A stretch of 6,252 bases of DNA, taken from contig JAGPVI010000145.1 in the NCBI GenBank assembly GCA_018067115.1, positions 1 through 6,252 on the forward strand. The letters run 5' to 3'. Position 1 is the stretch's first letter. Each line of letters begins with the position of its first letter. The position numbers and the translations under genes were made by a program. Positions 4,992 to 6,252 of the stretch are shown here, in pieces. Below the pieces are notes generated by a model, which was not told the DNA's origin, did no database searches, and worked only from the letters and a program-made list of their open reading frames with translations. Source of the DNA: Bizionia sp. GTDB taxonomy: Bacteria; Bacteroidota; Bacteroidia; Flavobacteriales; Flavobacteriaceae.

Positions 4992-5915
4992 ATGAAGACT
5001 CCATTTATTATCCTATTCTTAATTTTCAGCAATGCTATAATGGCTCAAGAAAAAAATAGCATTTCGGAAGAAGTTGTTATAAATAAATTTATTGAAGGCA
5101 CCTTATTACTACCCGAAGGTGTAGAAAAACCAAATTTGGTAATTATTATCGCTGGGTCCGGTCCTACAGATAGAGACGGTAACCAAAATTTCTTAAAAAA
5201 TAATGCCTTAAAAAAATTGGCTGTGGGTTTAACAGAAAGAAACCTTGCGACTTTCCGTTACGACAAACGTATAGTAAAACAAATAAGAAAAGGTAATGTG
5301 GATAGAAATATACTTTTCAAAGACTTTATCACTGATGCTATTTCGGTATTAGATTATTTTAAAAATCAAGAGCGGTTTAATGCCATTTACATTGCTGGAC
5401 ACAGTCAAGGTAGCCTGGTGGGCTTAGTCGCAGCTAAGGATAAAGCAGATGGTTTTATATCTCTTGCGGGTGCCGGACAAACCATAGACTACGTTATTTT
5501 AGATCAAATTACAAAAACAGCTCCTATGTTTACCGAGGAGGCAGAAAAGACTTTTGCTGTTTTAAGAGCGGGTAAAACGACTGATGATTACCCAAAAGCT
5601 TTAGAAGCGATTTTTAATAAAGAGGTGCAACCATTTATCTCCAACTGGATGAGTTACAATCCGCAATCAGAATTACAAAAATTAAGAATACCTATTCTTA
5701 TTTTAAACGGTACTAAAGATTTACAAGTTACAGAAGCCGAAGCAGAACTATTGCACCAAGCTGTACCCGAGTCGAAATTACAAATTATCGAGAATATGAA
5801 TCACGTTTTAGTGCCTATTGAAGGAGGTACTTTAGAAAATTCTAAATCGTACAATGAATCTGCGCGCGCATTATCCCCAGAAATTTTTGAAGCTATTGTA
5901 AACTTTATAAAATAG
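4992..5915 (+). CDS. Secreted alpha/beta hydrolase (serine esterase or peptidase-like)
   Basis: A 307-residue alpha/beta-fold hydrolase with an N-terminal signal peptide: Lys2, a hydrophobic core at 5-12 and I-M-A before Gln19, predicting cleavage after residue 18 and a periplasmic location. The core shows the oxyanion region I-I-I-A-G-S-G-P-T-D-R-D-G-N (51-64), the strand-turn R-Y-D-K-R (89-93), the nucleophile elbow G-H-S-Q-G (136-140; Ser138), a likely acid Asp243 in N-G-T-K-D, and the catalytic His271 in N-M-N-H. A helical lid of mixed charge lies around 165-225. The full Ser-Asp-His triad suggests an active enzyme on a small ester, thioester or amide; the substrate cannot be told from sequence. 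Similar flavobacterial proteins are usually labelled only as alpha/beta hydrolases. The gene stands alone between its own promoter element and a terminator, with no Shine-Dalgarno at the start. Confidence 0.9.
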   Translation: MKTPFIILFLIFSNAIMAQEKNSISEEVVINKFIEGTLLLPEGVEKPNLVIIIAGSGPTDRDGNQNFLKNNALKKLAVGLTERNLATFRYDKRIVKQIRKGNVDRNILFKDFITDAISVLDYFKNQERFNAIYIAGHSQGSLVGLVAAKDKADGFISLAGAGQTIDYVILDQITKTAPMFTEEAEKTFAVLRAGKTTDDYPKALEAIFNKEVQPFISNWMSYNPQSELQKLRIPILILNGTKDLQVTEAEAELLHQAVPESKLQIIENMNHVLVPIEGGTLENSKSYNESARALSPEIFEAIVNFIK

Positions 5916-5916
5916 A

Positions 5917-5942
5917 AAAAGCATCCTAAAAAGGATGCTTTT
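5917..5942 (+). terminator. Intrinsic terminator after the hydrolase gene
   Basis: AAAAGCATCC (5917-5926) pairs perfectly with GGATGCTTTT (5933-5942) around a six-base A-rich loop, giving a 10-bp stem. The outer four A-T pairs mean the T-run doubles as part of the stem and as the tail; it is short, being followed by CC. The hairpin starts two bases after the stop codon and is nearly symmetrical, so it may act in both directions. Confidence 0.88.
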
Positions 5943-6015
5943 CCATACTAACCAACCAAAAATATGATAATTACTACTCGTATTTTTAAGTAACCACACT
6001 CTCAAATAGTCATCA

Positions 6016-6029
6016 TAAGTAATTACTTA
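6016..6029. repeat. 14-base perfect palindrome
   Basis: TAAGTAATTACTTA is identical on both strands. The half-site AAGTAA also occurs at 5988-5993, and the inverse TTACT at 5971-5975, so the motif is locally clustered. With no loop, it suits a dimeric DNA-binding protein rather than a hairpin. Its role is unknown, and AT-rich palindromes arise readily by chance. Confidence 0.45.
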
Positions 6030-6198
6030 AAACAATAATTCAATCTTCGTGCCAAAATGAAATATGGTGCTTTTATTGCTTGTTTTTTAGAAACATTTAA
6101 CAAAAGCCGACACTCTTTATACTGTCTTTATAAATTGTGTCTGTAAAAAGTATGATTCTGACAGCTTTACAGGAATACATAACATAAAACTTTCAGTT

Positions 6199-6206
6199 TA
6201 GATTTG
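6199..6206 (+). promoter_or_regulatory. -7 promoter element for a gene beyond the right edge
   Basis: TAGATTTG matches TAnnTTTG exactly; transcription would start near 6213. The leader would contain AAAAAG (6222-6227) and CTTTTT (6232-6237), able to form a weak six-pair hairpin with loop GAGT, followed by three more Ts. No start codon follows before the window ends. No -33 TTG is visible at the right spacing. Confidence 0.45.
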
Positions 6207-6252
6207 TACTCTTTATATAAGAAAAAGGAGTCTTTTTTTTAAAGCATAAATT

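Larger units (their letters stand above)
5943..6252. other. Gene-free right end of the window
   Basis: These 310 AT-rich bases contain no convincing gene. The longest noticed reading frame is 29 codons (6057-6146), without family resemblance or a credible start region. What stands out is a 14-base palindrome (6016-6029), an inverted repeat (6141-6147 with 6166-6172), and a -7 promoter element at 6199-6206 that points to a gene beyond the right edge. Confidence 0.6.

Noticed and set aside
6057..6146. 29-codon reading frame MKYGAF... as a small protein gene
   Set aside because: There is no promoter element or recognisable family, and short frames of this length are common by chance.

Overview
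The window looks like ordinary chromosomal DNA from a marine or environmental member of the Bacteroidota, most likely the Flavobacteriaceae. The signs are AT-rich DNA, A-rich stretches instead of Shine-Dalgarno sequences before most starts, several exact copies of the Bacteroidota -7 promoter element TAnnTTTG, short signal peptides ending in A-Q, and genes resembling typical flavobacterial families. The genus cannot be named from sequence alone.

Layout. Bases 1-599 (minus) hold a lipoprotein of the DUF6503 type that runs off the left edge. A 263-base divergent promoter region follows. On the plus strand come a TrmH/SpoU-family RNA methyltransferase (863-1663) and, 17 bases later, a seven-helix M48 zinc protease of the Ste24/CAAX protease 1 type (1681-2916). 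A secreted VanX-like D-Ala-D-Ala dipeptidase (2942-3607, minus) converges on the protease gene. Only 44 bases separate its start from a DoxX-like four-helix membrane protein (3652-4011, plus), which is followed 4 bases later by an AlkB-family 2-oxoglutarate/Fe(II) dioxygenase (4016-4615). A clear two-way hairpin terminator ends that pair. A gene-free stretch of about 336 bases with small repeats and opposing promoter elements leads to a secreted alpha/beta hydrolase (4992-5915) with its own terminator. The last 310 bases have no gene; near the right edge they carry a promoter element that probably serves a gene outside the window.

How the genes fit together. There is no single pathway. Two likely operons are visible: methyltransferase plus membrane protease, and DoxX-like protein plus AlkB-like dioxygenase. 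The lipoprotein, dipeptidase and hydrolase are envelope or exported proteins, each likely transcribed singly. All five complete enzymes keep their expected catalytic residues, and no frameshift, insertion sequence, CRISPR array, tRNA or rRNA was seen. No undescribed multi-gene system is evident. The points most worth a second look are the possible minus-strand small RNA and repeats in 4656-4991, the tight DoxX-AlkB pairing, and the export signals on the lipoprotein and the dipeptidase.
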